Of a stretch of 64,000 nucleotides of DNA, positions 1 through 8,412 are shown piece by piece. Numbering within the stretch: the stretch's first letter is position 1; the number at the start of each line of letters is the position of its first letter. The DNA is from Sphingomonas alba. GTDB taxonomy: Bacteria > Pseudomonadota > Alphaproteobacteria > Sphingomonadales > Sphingomonadaceae. The notes beneath the pieces were generated by a model. It did not search any database. It saw only the letters and a list, made by a program, of their open reading frames with translations, and had not been told where the DNA came from. Both the position numbers and the translations under genes were made by a program. The DNA lies in contig NZ_JAMGBD010000001.1 of the NCBI RefSeq assembly GCF_023516555.1, positions 186,001-250,000 of the forward strand, given 5' to 3'.

Positions 1-2
1 GC

Positions 3-1001
3 AAGACCAACATGTTGGCATTGAACGCCACCATCGAGGCCGCCCGCGCCGGTGACGCGGGCCGCAGCTTCGCGGTCGTCGCCGCCGAAGTGAAGAAGCT
101 GGCCCACGACACACGCTCGGCCACCAGCCAGATCGCCACCACCATCGGCGAGCTGACCCGGGAGGCCAGCGCCGTCACCACCGAGATCAAGACCGGCGTT
201 GATCGCAGCCGCGCCGCCCAGCTGGGCTTCGCGCAGATCAACGACACCGTGAAGGAAGTCAGCGAGATCGTCGGCATGGTTGATCGCCAGACCGAAGGCA
301 TCGCCCACTCGACCAGCATGATCCAAACCAGCGTCGACCGCGTGAAGGCCGGCCTGACCGCCTTCGCCGGCGATGCCCGCGACAATGGCGGCCAGCTGAT
401 CAAGGCCCAGAAGCGCCTCACGCACCTCGAGCTTCTGTCGAACACCATGCTCGACACGCTCGCCAATTCCGGCGCCGAGATCGACGACACGCCGTTCATC
501 TCCCTGGCTCAGGACGCGATGCGCGCCATCCAGCAGGCCGTCGAAGCCGGCATCGCTCGCGGCGAGATCGACGAGGACGCCGTCTTCGACCGCGACTATG
601 TCCAGATCGAGGGCACAAACCCGCCGCAGTACAACAACGGCTTCGCCGACTTCGCCGACGTGCATGTCCGCACCGTGCTCGACCGCTTCAAGGCGCGCGA
701 CGGCCGCATCATCGGCTCTGCGATCACCAACATGGACGGCTATCTCCCGACCCACTTGTCGGAACGCTGCCATACGCCTGGCCCGGATCCGGTGTGGAAC
801 GACGAACATTGCCGCAACCGTCGCATTTTCATGGACGAGACGACGCGCAACGCCTGCAACAGCGACAAGCCGGCGATGCTCGCGACCTACCGCATGGAGC
901 TCGGCGACAAATATATCCCGGTGAAAAACGTCTTCGTGCCGCTGTCATTCAACGGCCGCCGCTGGGGCAATTTCGAGCTAGCTTACCGGGACGATCGTTG
1001 A
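3..1001 (+). CDS. methyl-accepting chemotaxis protein, 3' part
   Basis: The 5' end lies outside the window; the frame is open from base 3 and ends at TGA 999-1001. The first visible residues ([16 protein letters not shown] and [12 protein letters not shown]) are the conserved hairpin tip of the MCP signalling domain, which contacts CheA and CheW. After the coiled-coil arm, about 190 further residues form a globular C-terminal domain with [15 protein letters not shown] and [12 protein letters not shown], which I read as a Cache/PAS-like sensor domain placed after the signalling domain. That arrangement is known in alphaproteobacterial receptors. The ligand cannot be told from the sequence. A perfect hairpin follows the stop. 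Confidence 0.9.
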   Translation, partial: KTNMLALNATIEAARAGDAGRSFAVVAAEVKKLAHDTRSATSQIATTIGELTREASAVTTEIKTGVDRSRAAQLGFAQINDTVKEVSEIVGMVDRQTEGIAHSTSMIQTSVDRVKAGLTAFAGDARDNGGQLIKAQKRLTHLELLSNTMLDTLANSGAEIDDTPFISLAQDAMRAIQQAVEAGIARGEIDEDAVFDRDYVQIEGTNPPQYNNGFADFADVHVRTVLDRFKARDGRIIGSAITNMDGYLPTHLSERCHTPGPDPVWNDEHCRNRRIFMDETTRNACNSDKPAMLATYRMELGDKYIPVKNVFVPLSFNGRRWGNFELAYRDDR

Positions 1002-1006
1002 GCGCA

Positions 1007-1025
1007 GCTAGTGCGGGGCACTAGC
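1007..1025. terminator. hairpin after the chemoreceptor gene
   Basis: A perfect 8-bp inverted repeat (GCTAGTGC, loop GGG, GCACTAGC) starts 6 bases after the receptor stop codon and lies 29 bases beyond the 3' end of the convergent MoxR gene. There is no T run on either strand, so it may be a weak bidirectional terminator or only an mRNA 3'-end stabiliser. Confidence 0.35.
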
Positions 1026-1053
1026 GAGCACAGCGATGCGAAGCCTGTAAGGG

Positions 1054-1896
1054 TCAGCCGTTCCGCCGCGCCATGAAGGCGAGGCGTTCGAATAGCATCA
1101 CATCCTGCTCGTTCTTGAGAAGCGCACCGTGCAGCGGCGGGATCGCCTTGGTCGGATCCCGGTTCTGCAGCACGTCCAGCGGCAGGTCTTCGTGCAGAAG
1201 CAGCTTCAGCCAATCGAGCAATTCGCTGGTCGAAGGCTTCTTCTTCAAGCCCGGCACATCCCGGACTTCATAGAAGATATCGAGCGCGCGGCTGACCAGG
1301 ATCTTCTGGATGCCGGGAAAGTGGACGTCGACGATTCGCTCCATCGTCTCGCGGTCCGGGAACGAGATGTAATGGAAGAAGCACCGGCGCAGGAACGCGT
1401 CGGGCAGTTCCTTCTCGTTGTTCGATGTGATGACGACCACCGGTCGCTCCGCTGCCCGGACCGTCTCGCCGGTCTCGTAGACGTGGAATTCCATGCGATC
1501 GAGCTCCTGGAGGAGGTCGTTCGGGAATTCGATGTCGGCCTTGTCGATCTCATCGATCAGCAGCACCGGAAGCTCGGGACTGGTGAAGGCGTCCCACAGC
1601 TTTCCGCGCTTGATGTAGTTGGCGATATCGTGGACCCGCTCATCGCCGAGCTGTCCGTCGCGAAGCCTAGCCACCGCATCATATTCATACAGGCCCTGGA
1701 TCGCGCGGGTCGTCGACTTGATGTGCCACTCAATCAGCGGCGCGCCGATCGCCCCGGCGATTTCATGGGCGAGAACCGTCTTGCCGGTGCCGGGTTCGCC
1801 TTTGACGAGCAGCGGCCGCCGCAACTTGACGGCGGCATTGACCGCGACCTTCAGGTCATCGGTGGCGACGTAATTGGAAGTGCCTTCGAAGCGCAT
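1054..1896 (-). CDS. MoxR-family AAA+ ATPase
   Basis: A 280-residue AAA+ ATPase. Walker A is GEPGTGKT near residue 37 and Walker B is LLIDEID near residue 112. A sensor-1 ITSNNEKELP segment and an arginine-finger region (LRRCFFHYISFPD) follow. Single-domain proteins of this shape belong to the MoxR branch, which acts as a chaperone that inserts metals or cofactors or assembles complexes, usually with a VWA-domain partner encoded next door. No VWA protein is visible here; the neighbour upstream is a conserved hypothetical. The client is unknown. Confidence 0.9.
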   Translation of the reverse strand: MRFEGTSNYVATDDLKVAVNAAVKLRRPLLVKGEPGTGKTVLAHEIAGAIGAPLIEWHIKSTTRAIQGLYEYDAVARLRDGQLGDERVHDIANYIKRGKLWDAFTSPELPVLLIDEIDKADIEFPNDLLQELDRMEFHVYETGETVRAAERPVVVITSNNEKELPDAFLRRCFFHYISFPDRETMERIVDVHFPGIQKILVSRALDIFYEVRDVPGLKKKPSTSELLDWLKLLLHEDLPLDVLQNRDPTKAIPPLHGALLKNEQDVMLFERLAFMARRNG

Positions 1897-1919
1897 GAGG
1901 CCGCACTAAGCGGCGATGG

Positions 1920-2588
1920 CTAGTCCTGTCGAGCCTCGGCACGCGCTTCGAGTAGGTCGAACAGGGCACGGTGCTGGAGCAGGAGCTGCTCGGAGCCGAA
2001 GGCCAATGCGCGCTCGGCGCCCGGAGTATCGGCGCCTGCCGTGATGGCCTGAGCGACCGATTCCTCATCGGGGAGAGTGCACGCCGGAATGTCGATGCCG
2101 GCGCGATTGGCGGCGCGGTCGAGCAGGCGGCGAAGCGAACGCCAGTCTTCAACGAGCGCAGTTGCGGCGCCCAGGGCGCAACCTTTGCGCTCGGAGGTCG
2201 CAAGGGTTTCCAGTGCGTGGCGTTGAGCAGCGATCGCCGATTCGGTTTGCGCCGAGCCGGCCGTCGAGGGTTGCGGGCCGACAGCGGCGGTCAGGCGGAC
2301 GAGATAGAGACGTTCCCGCTCGAACGATTCGGCAGCGTCCTTGACCCAATTGGCGGCACCGCCGGCGGTCCCCGACTGTACGACGAGGTCGGTCAGGCCC
2401 GGATGGCGGCCGTAGAGATGACAAAGGAGGTGAACGGCGTCGGCAAGGTCGCGCGCGGACGAAGGGCCCGATGCGGCGAGGAGCGAAGCCAGCTGCGGAT
2501 GGCGCGCGGTCCCAGCATTGGCGACGCGTGCAAACTGCGCCTCCACGACACCGGGCTGGTTGCGATCGACTGCCGCGTTTGCCGCCAT
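1920..2588 (-). CDS. conserved hypothetical protein, alanine-rich and helical
   Basis: A 222-residue soluble protein, rich in Ala and Leu and predicted largely helical, with no catalytic motif I recognise. I placed the start at the ATG at 2588 (MAANAAVDRN) because a GGGAGAG ribosome binding site precedes it by about 8 bases; the frame extends further upstream to 2729 without such support. It reads in the same direction as the MoxR gene, 23 bases away, so the two are probably co-transcribed. I think similar proteins (a DUF6975-like family) occur in sphingomonads, but I cannot check this. Confidence 0.65.
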   Translation of the reverse strand: MAANAAVDRNQPGVVEAQFARVANAGTARHPQLASLLAASGPSSARDLADAVHLLCHLYGRHPGLTDLVVQSGTAGGAANWVKDAAESFERERLYLVRLTAAVGPQPSTAGSAQTESAIAAQRHALETLATSERKGCALGAATALVEDWRSLRRLLDRAANRAGIDIPACTLPDEESVAQAITAGADTPGAERALAFGSEQLLLQHRALFDLLEARAEARQD

Positions 2589-2719
2589 TTTCTTCACTCT
2601 CCCTGCCACATGGCTGGACACTATCGACCGGCTTGTAATGGAAGGGCGTAAAGACACGGTTTCCGTCGCCTTCATGATTTGGTGAGCGAGGTTAAATTCT
2701 GCCTCGAAACGGGACGGAA

Positions 2720-3100
2720 TCAGCGCCATTCGACGCTGACAAAGCGATTGTCAGGTTTGGCCGAGGTTTTTTGAGCGGCATTGCGAATCTGGATCCGGCC
2801 GCGATCGATGCCGTTCTTGGCCAAAACGGATGCCACATTGGAAGCCCTGACCGCGCTGAGTCTCGTCTGTTCGTCAGGGTCGGCATGGCCGATGACGGTG
2901 GCGCGGGCCGACGGGCATGCCTCGAGGGTGGCGACGGCGAGGAGCACCTGCCCGACGGCGTCGAGGTCAAGTTGCGTCCTGCCCGGAGAGAATCGGACGA
3001 AGACTCCATCCTTGCAGGACTTCACCGGTTCGGCTGGCAGGGCGCAGGAGCTCAACAACATCGGCACGCCGGCAACAGCGAGAAGCCCCCCAATTCGCAT
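2720..3100 (-). CDS. small OmpA-like lipoprotein
   Basis: A 126-residue protein with a lipoprotein signal peptide: a hydrophobic stretch ending in the lipobox LSSC, with the lipidated Cys at about residue 19. The rest resembles a compact OmpA/MotB-type peptidoglycan-binding domain, with FSPGRTQLDLDA, VIGHADPDEQ and LSAVRASNVASVLAKNGI corresponding to the FxxG, GHTD and LSxxRAxxV segments. It probably anchors the outer membrane to peptidoglycan. The GHTD motif reads GHAD, so ligand binding may differ from the standard family. Confidence 0.75.
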   Translation of the reverse strand: MRIGGLLAVAGVPMLLSSCALPAEPVKSCKDGVFVRFSPGRTQLDLDAVGQVLLAVATLEACPSARATVIGHADPDEQTRLSAVRASNVASVLAKNGIDRGRIQIRNAAQKTSAKPDNRFVSVEWR

Positions 3101-3199
3101 TTCCCAGTCCTCGGCAGCACTGACAGAGCGGGACGCAACAAGGCAATTGTTTCAACCAGTGCAGCCGGAGAGGTCAAGCGGGTTAAATGATAAATTAAC

Positions 3200-3238
3200 A
3201 AGGAGGGCGGGGCGTCGCTGAGGAAGCTGCGACGCCCC
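3200..3238 (-). terminator. terminator-like hairpin downstream of the PspC gene
   Basis: A perfect 10-bp inverted repeat, GGGGCGTCGC (3209-3218) with GCGACGCCCC (3229-3238) and a 10-base loop. On the minus strand it follows the PspC-domain gene and is trailed by a pyrimidine-rich stretch containing short T runs, so a Rho-independent terminator is likely. Confidence 0.55.
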
Positions 3239-3258
3239 CGGGGGTGGAGGTTGAAGGC

Positions 3259-3567
3259 TTAAGCGGCGATCAATTCCGGTTCGCGATCCCCTGTGACATC
3301 CATCGCTTTGGCTTCGACCAAGTGAGTGGCGGCCGGCGCGGCCTTGCCGATGTCGGCGCGCTTGTCCGGGAAGGCGAAGCGGATGGCGGCGACGAGAATG
3401 CCGAGGCCCAGATAGGTGCCCATGACCAGTGCCGGGTTCCAGAACATCGGGATGCAGAAAGCGACCCTCAGCCAGTTCGGGTTGAACCCAAAGTCCTGGC
3501 CAATCGCCTCGCAGACGCCAAGGATGGTGTCGTTGCGGAGCATGAGGTTGGTCGTCTTGGCGGTCAT
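3259..3567 (-). CDS. PspC-domain envelope stress protein
   Basis: A 102-residue protein whose N-terminal half fits the PspC domain: LRNDTILGVCEAIGQDFGF, then NPNWLRVAF and a hydrophobic membrane segment (ALVMGTYLGLGILVAAIRFAF). PspC proteins sit in the inner membrane and take part in phage-shock or envelope-stress signalling. The start at 3567 (MTAKTTN) is chosen because AAGGA lies about 9 bases upstream; the frame runs further to 3624. No pspA or pspB gene is adjacent. Confidence 0.8.
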   Translation of the reverse strand: MTAKTTNLMLRNDTILGVCEAIGQDFGFNPNWLRVAFCIPMFWNPALVMGTYLGLGILVAAIRFAFPDKRADIGKAAPAATHLVEAKAMDVTGDREPELIAA

Positions 3568-3743
3568 CTGGTCAGGTCCTTCATTTGCCTTTGCGGAGCG
3601 GCGGTGCCGCCCGATGCAAATCAATAAGCAAGGGCCGTGCCAGATTAGTAAGTATTTGATTTACAAGACATTGCTGCGTCGCAGCGCATGGTGAAATTTG
3701 CCAATTCGTGCTTCAGGTTGGCGAAATCCGCCAAGCTTGAGGG

Positions 3744-4124
3744 TTAGAAGCCCGCGTAAGCCTGCCAGTCTTCGGCGCCCAGTTGGTCCTCGCGGCTCAC
3801 TCCATCCATGGCCACGGTGCGGCCGCGGCTCTGGAAGGTTGCGAGCTGGCGGTCGCTGAGCGGCGCATCGAAGACGATCCCGCAATTATGGCCGCGGACC
3901 CAGCGGACAATCCCGAAGATCTGGACGTCGGAAACCTTCAGCCAGACTTCCTGCCCGCGGTACATCGGCTCTGGCATGGTCATCTTGGCACCGGTGTTGG
4001 AGACGTCGAGCAGGGTCACGGGTCGCGAACAGTTCAGCGCCTGCAGCGAGGCCGACAGGCGCACGGCGCTGCGTCCGGCCTTGCGCTGACCGCCAGGAAC
4101 ATCGAGTCTTTTGCCGAATGCCAT
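3744..4124 (-). CDS. PilZ-domain protein
   Basis: A 126-residue single-domain protein. The PilZ fold is suggested by RLSASLQALNCSRPVTLLDV followed by SNTGAKM (the D/NxSxxG element) and VRWVRGHNCGIVFD. PilZ domains bind cyclic di-GMP through an RxxxR motif and a DxSxxG motif. Here the first motif is not clean (KAGRSAVR region) and the second reads DVSNTGAKM, so binding is plausible but unproven. The start is placed at 4124 (MAFGKRLDV). It may regulate motility or exopolysaccharide, given the chemoreceptor nearby. Confidence 0.75.
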   Translation of the reverse strand: MAFGKRLDVPGGQRKAGRSAVRLSASLQALNCSRPVTLLDVSNTGAKMTMPEPMYRGQEVWLKVSDVQIFGIVRWVRGHNCGIVFDAPLSDRQLATFQSRGRTVAMDGVSREDQLGAEDWQAYAGF

Positions 4125-4200
4125 GTTGCCCTTGGACCCGCGCTTCAAACCAACCCCCTCACATCCAGGGGTCTTTTGCCAAGAATGGGTTAAGGGCCGT

Positions 4201-6309
4201 TTATCCCGACTGGTTAACAGGGCGCGCTGCGACCTCGAAATCGTTCGCCGGTTCCCCATTCACCAAACGTCCGAATGCGTCGTCATATCCAGCTTCGATC
4301 GCCCGGGCGAAGCGCGGCGCGTCGAACAGGGGCGAGCTGTCAATTGTCGCCCTGAGCTTGCCGCGGATAGCGGCGAGTTGCTCGGGATTGCGCGCCAGGT
4401 TCAGGGCCATCGCTTCGTAATCCGTTTCGCTCGTCGTGATCAGTTCAGCCATCCCGGCGGCCGTGAGTATGATCGCCGCCACGCGTGCCGCGAAACCGTC
4501 TCCCAGCTTCGTTACCAGCGGTAGCCCCGCCGCCAGCGCATCGCTCGCCGTCGTGTGAGCATTGTACGCAAATGTGTCGAGGAACAGGTCGGCCAGTGCC
4601 TGACGGTCAAGATGGTCCGGAACCGACGCGGGCGGCGCGAAAACGAGGCGGTCGGCGGATACGCCGCGTCGCTCGGCCTGGACCCTAAGGTTACGCTCAA
4701 CGTCCGGCGTTGGTGCAAGGAGCCAAAGGACGCTGCCGTCGACGGCCTTCAGCAGCCGCATCCAGATGTCGAACTCTGGTGGTCCGATTTTGTAGCTGTT
4801 GTTGAAGCAACAGAAGACAAAGCCATCTTCCGGAAGCCCAGCCTCGGTGCGGGTTGGTACTTGCTTCGCAAGGCTGCGGCGGCCGTTGGGCTGGTAGCAA
4901 TCCGGCAGCAGAATGAGCTTTTCCGAATAGGCGTCCCGCCATTGGGGCGGGCAGACGATCGGGTCGGCGATCATGTAATCCATGAACGGCGCGCCGGTGG
5001 TGCCTGGATAGCCGAGAAAGGTCATCTGCAATGGCGCGGCGCGATGGGCAAAAATGCCGAGACGGGAGCCCTCTGTGTAGCCTTGCAGGTCGACGGCGAT
5101 GTCGATGCCGGCCTTGCGGGAGGCAGCGGCGATGGCCGCGTCCGACAGGGTGGAGACGTCGGTGAAGCGGTCGAATGCCGCCTCCAGCCGGCGCCGCATC
5201 GGATTGTCCTTCGGCGGCCCGTAAGAGAAGGCATGGAGTTCGAACCTGTCACGGTCATGGGCCTCGAACAGTCCGACGGCGAGCTGCATCACCGCATGCT
5301 CGGTATAGTCGAAAGAGAAATAGCCGATCTTGAGCCGCTCGGGCCGGGTCGTGGGCGCGGCAAGCGGTGGCGCGACCTTCGCGAAGGTCTGGGCAGCGAA
5401 ACGCCGGGAGCGCTCCAGGTGCCGCATCGGCGCATCTTCGAGGCCGAGGACTGCGAAGGGCGGGATGATGCCTCCCTCAACGCCGAGCCGGGGCAGCAGC
5501 TTCATGTCCGCCTCCAGCGCATCCCAATCACATTTGCGGGCCAGGAAATGCATACGCTGGGCCCGGGCGAGGGCATTGCCGGGATCGACCTCCAGCGCCC
5601 GGCTGAAGCTGGCGATGGCTTCGTCCCGGCGGCGCAGGCTGGCGAGGGCGACGCCGAGGTTGAGATGCGCCAGCGCAAAGCCGGGCCTCAAGGCGGTGGC
5701 CTGTTTCAGGCACTGCACTGCCTGTTCCATCTGGCCGAGAGTCACGAGCAAGGTACCAAGATTGTACCAGGCTTCGACGTATGTCGGCTGCAGCTCCACG
5801 GCCTTGCGGTGACAGGCGATGGCGTCGTCGTTGCGGCCCAGGTCGCGATAGGCGTTGCCAAGATTGCTGATCGCCTGTGCGGAGGCGGGATCCTGCTGCA
5901 TGGCGCGGTGGAAATCCGCCACCGCATCCTGCGCGCGGCGGAGGTCGAGCAAGGCGATGCCGCGATTATTGTAGCAATCGGGAAACGTCGGCTGCGCCTC
6001 CAGCGCCTGGTCGAACCAGCCCAGTGCCTCTTCCTGGCGGCCGCAGTTGCGGCAGACGAGGCCCATGTTGTGCAGCGCCTGCGAGTCCGCGGAATTAAGG
6101 CGCAGGGCCTCGCTCAGCGGCTGTTCGGCCTCGGCGAACTTGCCGAGATGGACCAGCGCCGCGCCCAGGTTGTTCTGCGCCGGCGCCAGGTCCGGGTCGA
6201 GCTCGACCGCGCGGCGAAAGCAGGCCGCCGCCTCCTCGAACTTGCCGGCACTGACCATGCCAAGGCCAATACCGTTCCAATCCACGGCTTTCGCCGACCG
6301 CTCGCTCAT
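4201..6309 (-). CDS. TPR protein with O-GlcNAc-transferase-like C-terminal domain
   Basis: A 702-residue protein with two parts. Residues 1 to about 300 are at least seven tetratricopeptide repeats, with repeated signatures such as AQNNLGAALVHLGKFAEAEQ and AWYNLGTLLVTLGQMEQAVQ. Residues about 330-690 match the GT41 (SPINDLY/OGT) domain: LKIGYFSFDYTEHAV, VDLQGYTEGSR, TFLGYPGTTGAPFMDYMIAD and FAYNAHTTASDALAAGLPLV. Enzymes of this family move a sugar from a nucleotide sugar to Ser/Thr on proteins. In bacteria the targets are often adhesins or flagellins; none is encoded nearby. The ATG start (MSERSAKAVDW) gives a complete first repeat. Confidence 0.9.
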   Translation of the reverse strand: MSERSAKAVDWNGIGLGMVSAGKFEEAAACFRRAVELDPDLAPAQNNLGAALVHLGKFAEAEQPLSEALRLNSADSQALHNMGLVCRNCGRQEEALGWFDQALEAQPTFPDCYNNRGIALLDLRRAQDAVADFHRAMQQDPASAQAISNLGNAYRDLGRNDDAIACHRKAVELQPTYVEAWYNLGTLLVTLGQMEQAVQCLKQATALRPGFALAHLNLGVALASLRRRDEAIASFSRALEVDPGNALARAQRMHFLARKCDWDALEADMKLLPRLGVEGGIIPPFAVLGLEDAPMRHLERSRRFAAQTFAKVAPPLAAPTTRPERLKIGYFSFDYTEHAVMQLAVGLFEAHDRDRFELHAFSYGPPKDNPMRRRLEAAFDRFTDVSTLSDAAIAAASRKAGIDIAVDLQGYTEGSRLGIFAHRAAPLQMTFLGYPGTTGAPFMDYMIADPIVCPPQWRDAYSEKLILLPDCYQPNGRRSLAKQVPTRTEAGLPEDGFVFCCFNNSYKIGPPEFDIWMRLLKAVDGSVLWLLAPTPDVERNLRVQAERRGVSADRLVFAPPASVPDHLDRQALADLFLDTFAYNAHTTASDALAAGLPLVTKLGDGFAARVAAIILTAAGMAELITTSETDYEAMALNLARNPEQLAAIRGKLRATIDSSPLFDAPRFARAIEAGYDDAFGRLVNGEPANDFEVAARPVNQSG

Positions 6310-6381
6310 GGGGCGAGCCTTAGCAGCGGTTATCGCCGCCGCTAGAGGCCAAAAGTCGCAAGAGCTGCAGCGAAATCGCCC

Positions 6382-6612
6382 TTAGGCCACCGGCTCCGCG
6401 GCGGCGGCAGCCTCGGCGGCTTTCGCCGCGTCGCTGGCCTTGGCGACTTCATGCGCGACCCGCATCTTCTCCGTGCGCTCGGCGCGCTCGGCCATCACCG
6501 TCCAGGCAGATTCGGCGCGCAGGCAGCGCTCACGGACGTTGGCGAGCGTCGCCTTGTCCGCATCGGCGCGGGCTTCGGCGGCGCGCTGGAGGTAGATGTC
6601 ACGGTCTTTCAT
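6382..6612 (-). CDS. small alanine-rich hypothetical protein
   Basis: A 76-residue charged, alanine-rich protein predicted to be a single long helix or coiled coil (RAAEARADADKATLANVRER region), ending in an Ala/Glu tail. There is no signal peptide. I recall similar short proteins in sphingomonads but know of no assigned function. It lies upstream of and co-directional with the GT41-like gene, 72 bases away. Confidence 0.65.
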   Translation of the reverse strand: MKDRDIYLQRAAEARADADKATLANVRERCLRAESAWTVMAERAERTEKMRVAHEVAKASDAAKAAEAAAAAEPVA

Positions 6613-6634
6613 TCAACATTCCTTCCCGCCGGGG

Positions 6635-6701
6635 CCGTCACGGGAGTGAATCCCGTGACGTCAGTCCTGACCGCTCGCGCGGCAGGCTGGCCGGCTTTCG
6701 C
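6635..6701. repeat. dispersed palindromic repeat, copy 1
   Basis: About 67 bases headed by a perfect palindrome, GTCACGGGA and TCCCGTGAC around the loop GTGAA, and ending in GGCCGGCTTTCGC. A second copy of about 64 bases is at 39957-40020, and the tail alone recurs near 10760-10776. No transposase is present. The stem differs between copies by a matched base-pair insertion. Confidence 0.7.
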
Positions 6702-6719
6702 GAGCTCTTCGCGCCGCGC

Positions 6720-6740
6720 CGCCGGCGTTTCACGCCGGCG
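6720..6740 (-). terminator. hairpin downstream of the cold-shock gene
   Basis: A perfect 8-bp GC-rich inverted repeat, CGCCGGCG, with a TTTCA loop, 17 bases beyond the cold-shock stop codon on the minus strand. No T run follows, so it is only a terminator-like structure. Confidence 0.35.
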
Positions 6741-6757
6741 TCGCTGCGCTCGGTTGC

Positions 6758-6967
6758 TTAGCTGGCGTCCTGAAGGTTGACGGCGCGAGCCTTGCCACGC
6801 TGGTCGGTCTCGACGTCGTAGGTGACCTTCTGGTTGTTGCTCAGCGTGCGGAGGCCCGCGCGCTCGACATCGGTAATGTGGACGAAGCTGTCGGTGCCGC
6901 CATCATCCGGCGAGATGAAGCCGTAGCCCTTGGTTTCGTTGAAGAATTTTACGGTGCCTGTCGGCAT
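6758..6967 (-). CDS. cold-shock domain protein
   Basis: A 69-residue single cold-shock domain. TGTVKFFNETKGYGFISPDDG carries the RNP1 motif (KGYGFI) and DSFVHITDVERAG the RNP2-like motif (FVHI). Proteins of this family bind single-stranded nucleic acid and melt RNA structure. The start at 6967 (MPTGTVKFF) fits the family and is preceded by AAAGGAAAA about 6 bases upstream; the frame runs six codons further. Cold-shock genes usually have a long regulated 5' untranslated region; the 215 bases upstream could hold one, but I see no clear cold box. Confidence 0.93.
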   Translation of the reverse strand: MPTGTVKFFNETKGYGFISPDDGGTDSFVHITDVERAGLRTLSNNQKVTYDVETDQRGKARAVNLQDAS

Positions 6968-7182
6968 GGGAGATTTTCCTTTCACTTGCGAGGACCGCCA
7001 ATCGGTCCCCGGGCGCTAGGAGTAGCGAAGCGAAGGAATGAGGAGCCGCAAAGCGCCTGTAGACCGTCAATTTGCGACTAGTAGCTGCATCCCATGTAGG
7101 GCGTCCGACCCGAAATAGCGAATCCGGGGCTTTTCTCCCGACCCGCCAATGCTGCTAAGCTCGGCGGAAAGGGGGCAGGGTC

Positions 7183-7935
7183 ATGGCGCTCAACTTGCGA
7201 CCGGCGCACGGATGGAGGGCATTTGCCGGCGAGGTCGGAGTGATCGTCCTCGGCGTCCTGATCGCTCTGGGTGCACAACAAGCGGCCGAAGCCTTGAACC
7301 AGCGGAGCGAGGCGGCGGAAACCCGGACCGCGCTCACCAACGAGATCGAGGAATCGCTCGGCACCCTGGAGCTGCGGCGTGCGGCCCAGCCGTGCATCGA
7401 CAAGCGCCTGAAGGAACTGCGCGGGCTCGTCGATGAATGGGGCCGCACCGGCAGCTACAAGACGCCGCGCTGGGTCAGCCAGGCGACCTGGTTCGCGATC
7501 GGGACCCAGCGTTTCGACGCCGCGGAATCCGCGGGGCGGCTCGCACTGCTGCCAGCGGAAGAGCAATATCGGCTGGGCTTCATTCACGGCGCGCTGGTCA
7601 ATTATCGGGCGGTCCAGGACCGGGAGAGCGAGGCCTGGGGAAGCCTGAGGATGCTGCAAAGCGGCGCCGACACATTGTCGCCGACCGATCGGACGGCGAT
7701 CCGGCAGGCGCTGCAGGAAGCCTCGACCCTCAATTACTTCATCAAGATCCGGGTGGGCCAGAGCCTGGAGCAGGCGGCCAAATATGGCTGGAAGCCCGAC
7801 ATGCGACGCGCGAAGGACACGATGAGGCTGGCATGGAAGGACGGCAAGTTCGTGCCGTCGGTCTGCCTTCCCATCGACACGCCGCCCGAGGTGGCGAACC
7901 GCCAGGCGAACCAGAGGTATGATCTGCCGGAATAA
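7183..7935 (+). CDS. membrane-anchored hypothetical protein (DUF6090-like N terminus)
   Basis: A 250-residue protein. Residues 12-32 (RAFAGEVGVIVLGVLIALGA) form one transmembrane segment that resembles the start of DUF6090-type proteins, in which a short amphipathic lead and one membrane span precede a helical periplasmic or cytoplasmic domain. The rest is helical (EIEESLGTLELRR and ALQEASTLNYFIKIR regions) with no catalytic motif. It stands alone, divergent from the cold-shock gene. The function is unknown. Confidence 0.75.
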   Translation: MALNLRPAHGWRAFAGEVGVIVLGVLIALGAQQAAEALNQRSEAAETRTALTNEIEESLGTLELRRAAQPCIDKRLKELRGLVDEWGRTGSYKTPRWVSQATWFAIGTQRFDAAESAGRLALLPAEEQYRLGFIHGALVNYRAVQDRESEAWGSLRMLQSGADTLSPTDRTAIRQALQEASTLNYFIKIRVGQSLEQAAKYGWKPDMRRAKDTMRLAWKDGKFVPSVCLPIDTPPEVANRQANQRYDLPE

Positions 7936-8412
7936 GCGAGCTGCCGAGTGCAGGGGAGGGATTGCATAGCAATCGCGAGGCAGCACGAAGAGACAGTGAG
8001 CCTCGGCCAGCCTGCCGCGAAGCGGACCGGACTGACGTCACGAAGTGAGCGGCAGCCATGCGCCAGCATGGCGAGAGCGAGCGGATGTGGCGGGGGCGTT
8101 GTTTCAGCGAAGTTCGCAGCCCGATGCGGCGCGAGGGTAACACCAAACCCTACCAAAACGGGGGGTTGTTACCTGCGTTACCTTTGCTGCTGCGGGCGAC
8201 ACGGTGACACCCCAAGCCTGTGAAAACGGGGGGTCGTCAACTTCGTCAACTTTGCCCCGTCGCGGGGCGGGTGGTTGAGGCCCGGATTCGACAATCTGAA
8301 AGAGCAAAGGGACGCTGGCACAGGGGACGCCCTGTAGGACAGCGAAATCGTGTGGTTGGGGCGGCGGGTCGGGGAATTGAGTGAGCTGTCGTCGTAATTC
8401 CCGTAATTTCTT
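7936..8412. other. intergenic region at the downstream edge of the ubiquitin-like island
   Basis: This 477-base stretch has no convincing gene. It holds a diverged tandem repeat (8136-8187 and 8203-8255) and, at 8393-8423, three spaced CGTAATT copies of which the last runs into the 3' end of the membrane-protein gene. Base composition falls from GC-rich to AT-richer at about 8380, which marks the left limit of the island. Confidence 0.6.
8136..8255. repeat. diverged tandem repeat, two units of 52-53 bases
   Basis: Unit 1 (8136-8187) starts GGTAACACC and unit 2 (8203-8255) starts GGTGACACC. Both contain AAAACGGGGGGT and end in CTTTGC or ACTTTGC. Inside each unit a short word is doubled: GTTACCTGCGTTACC in unit 1 and GTCAACTTCGTCAAC in unit 2. 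They look like two members of an intergenic repeat family rather than a recent duplication. Confidence 0.7.

Noticed and set aside
3183-3198. A possible CtrA box, TTAA-N8-TTAA
   Set aside because: CtrA sites have a 7-base spacer; this has 8, and the position between two co-directional small genes does not suggest a cell-cycle promoter.
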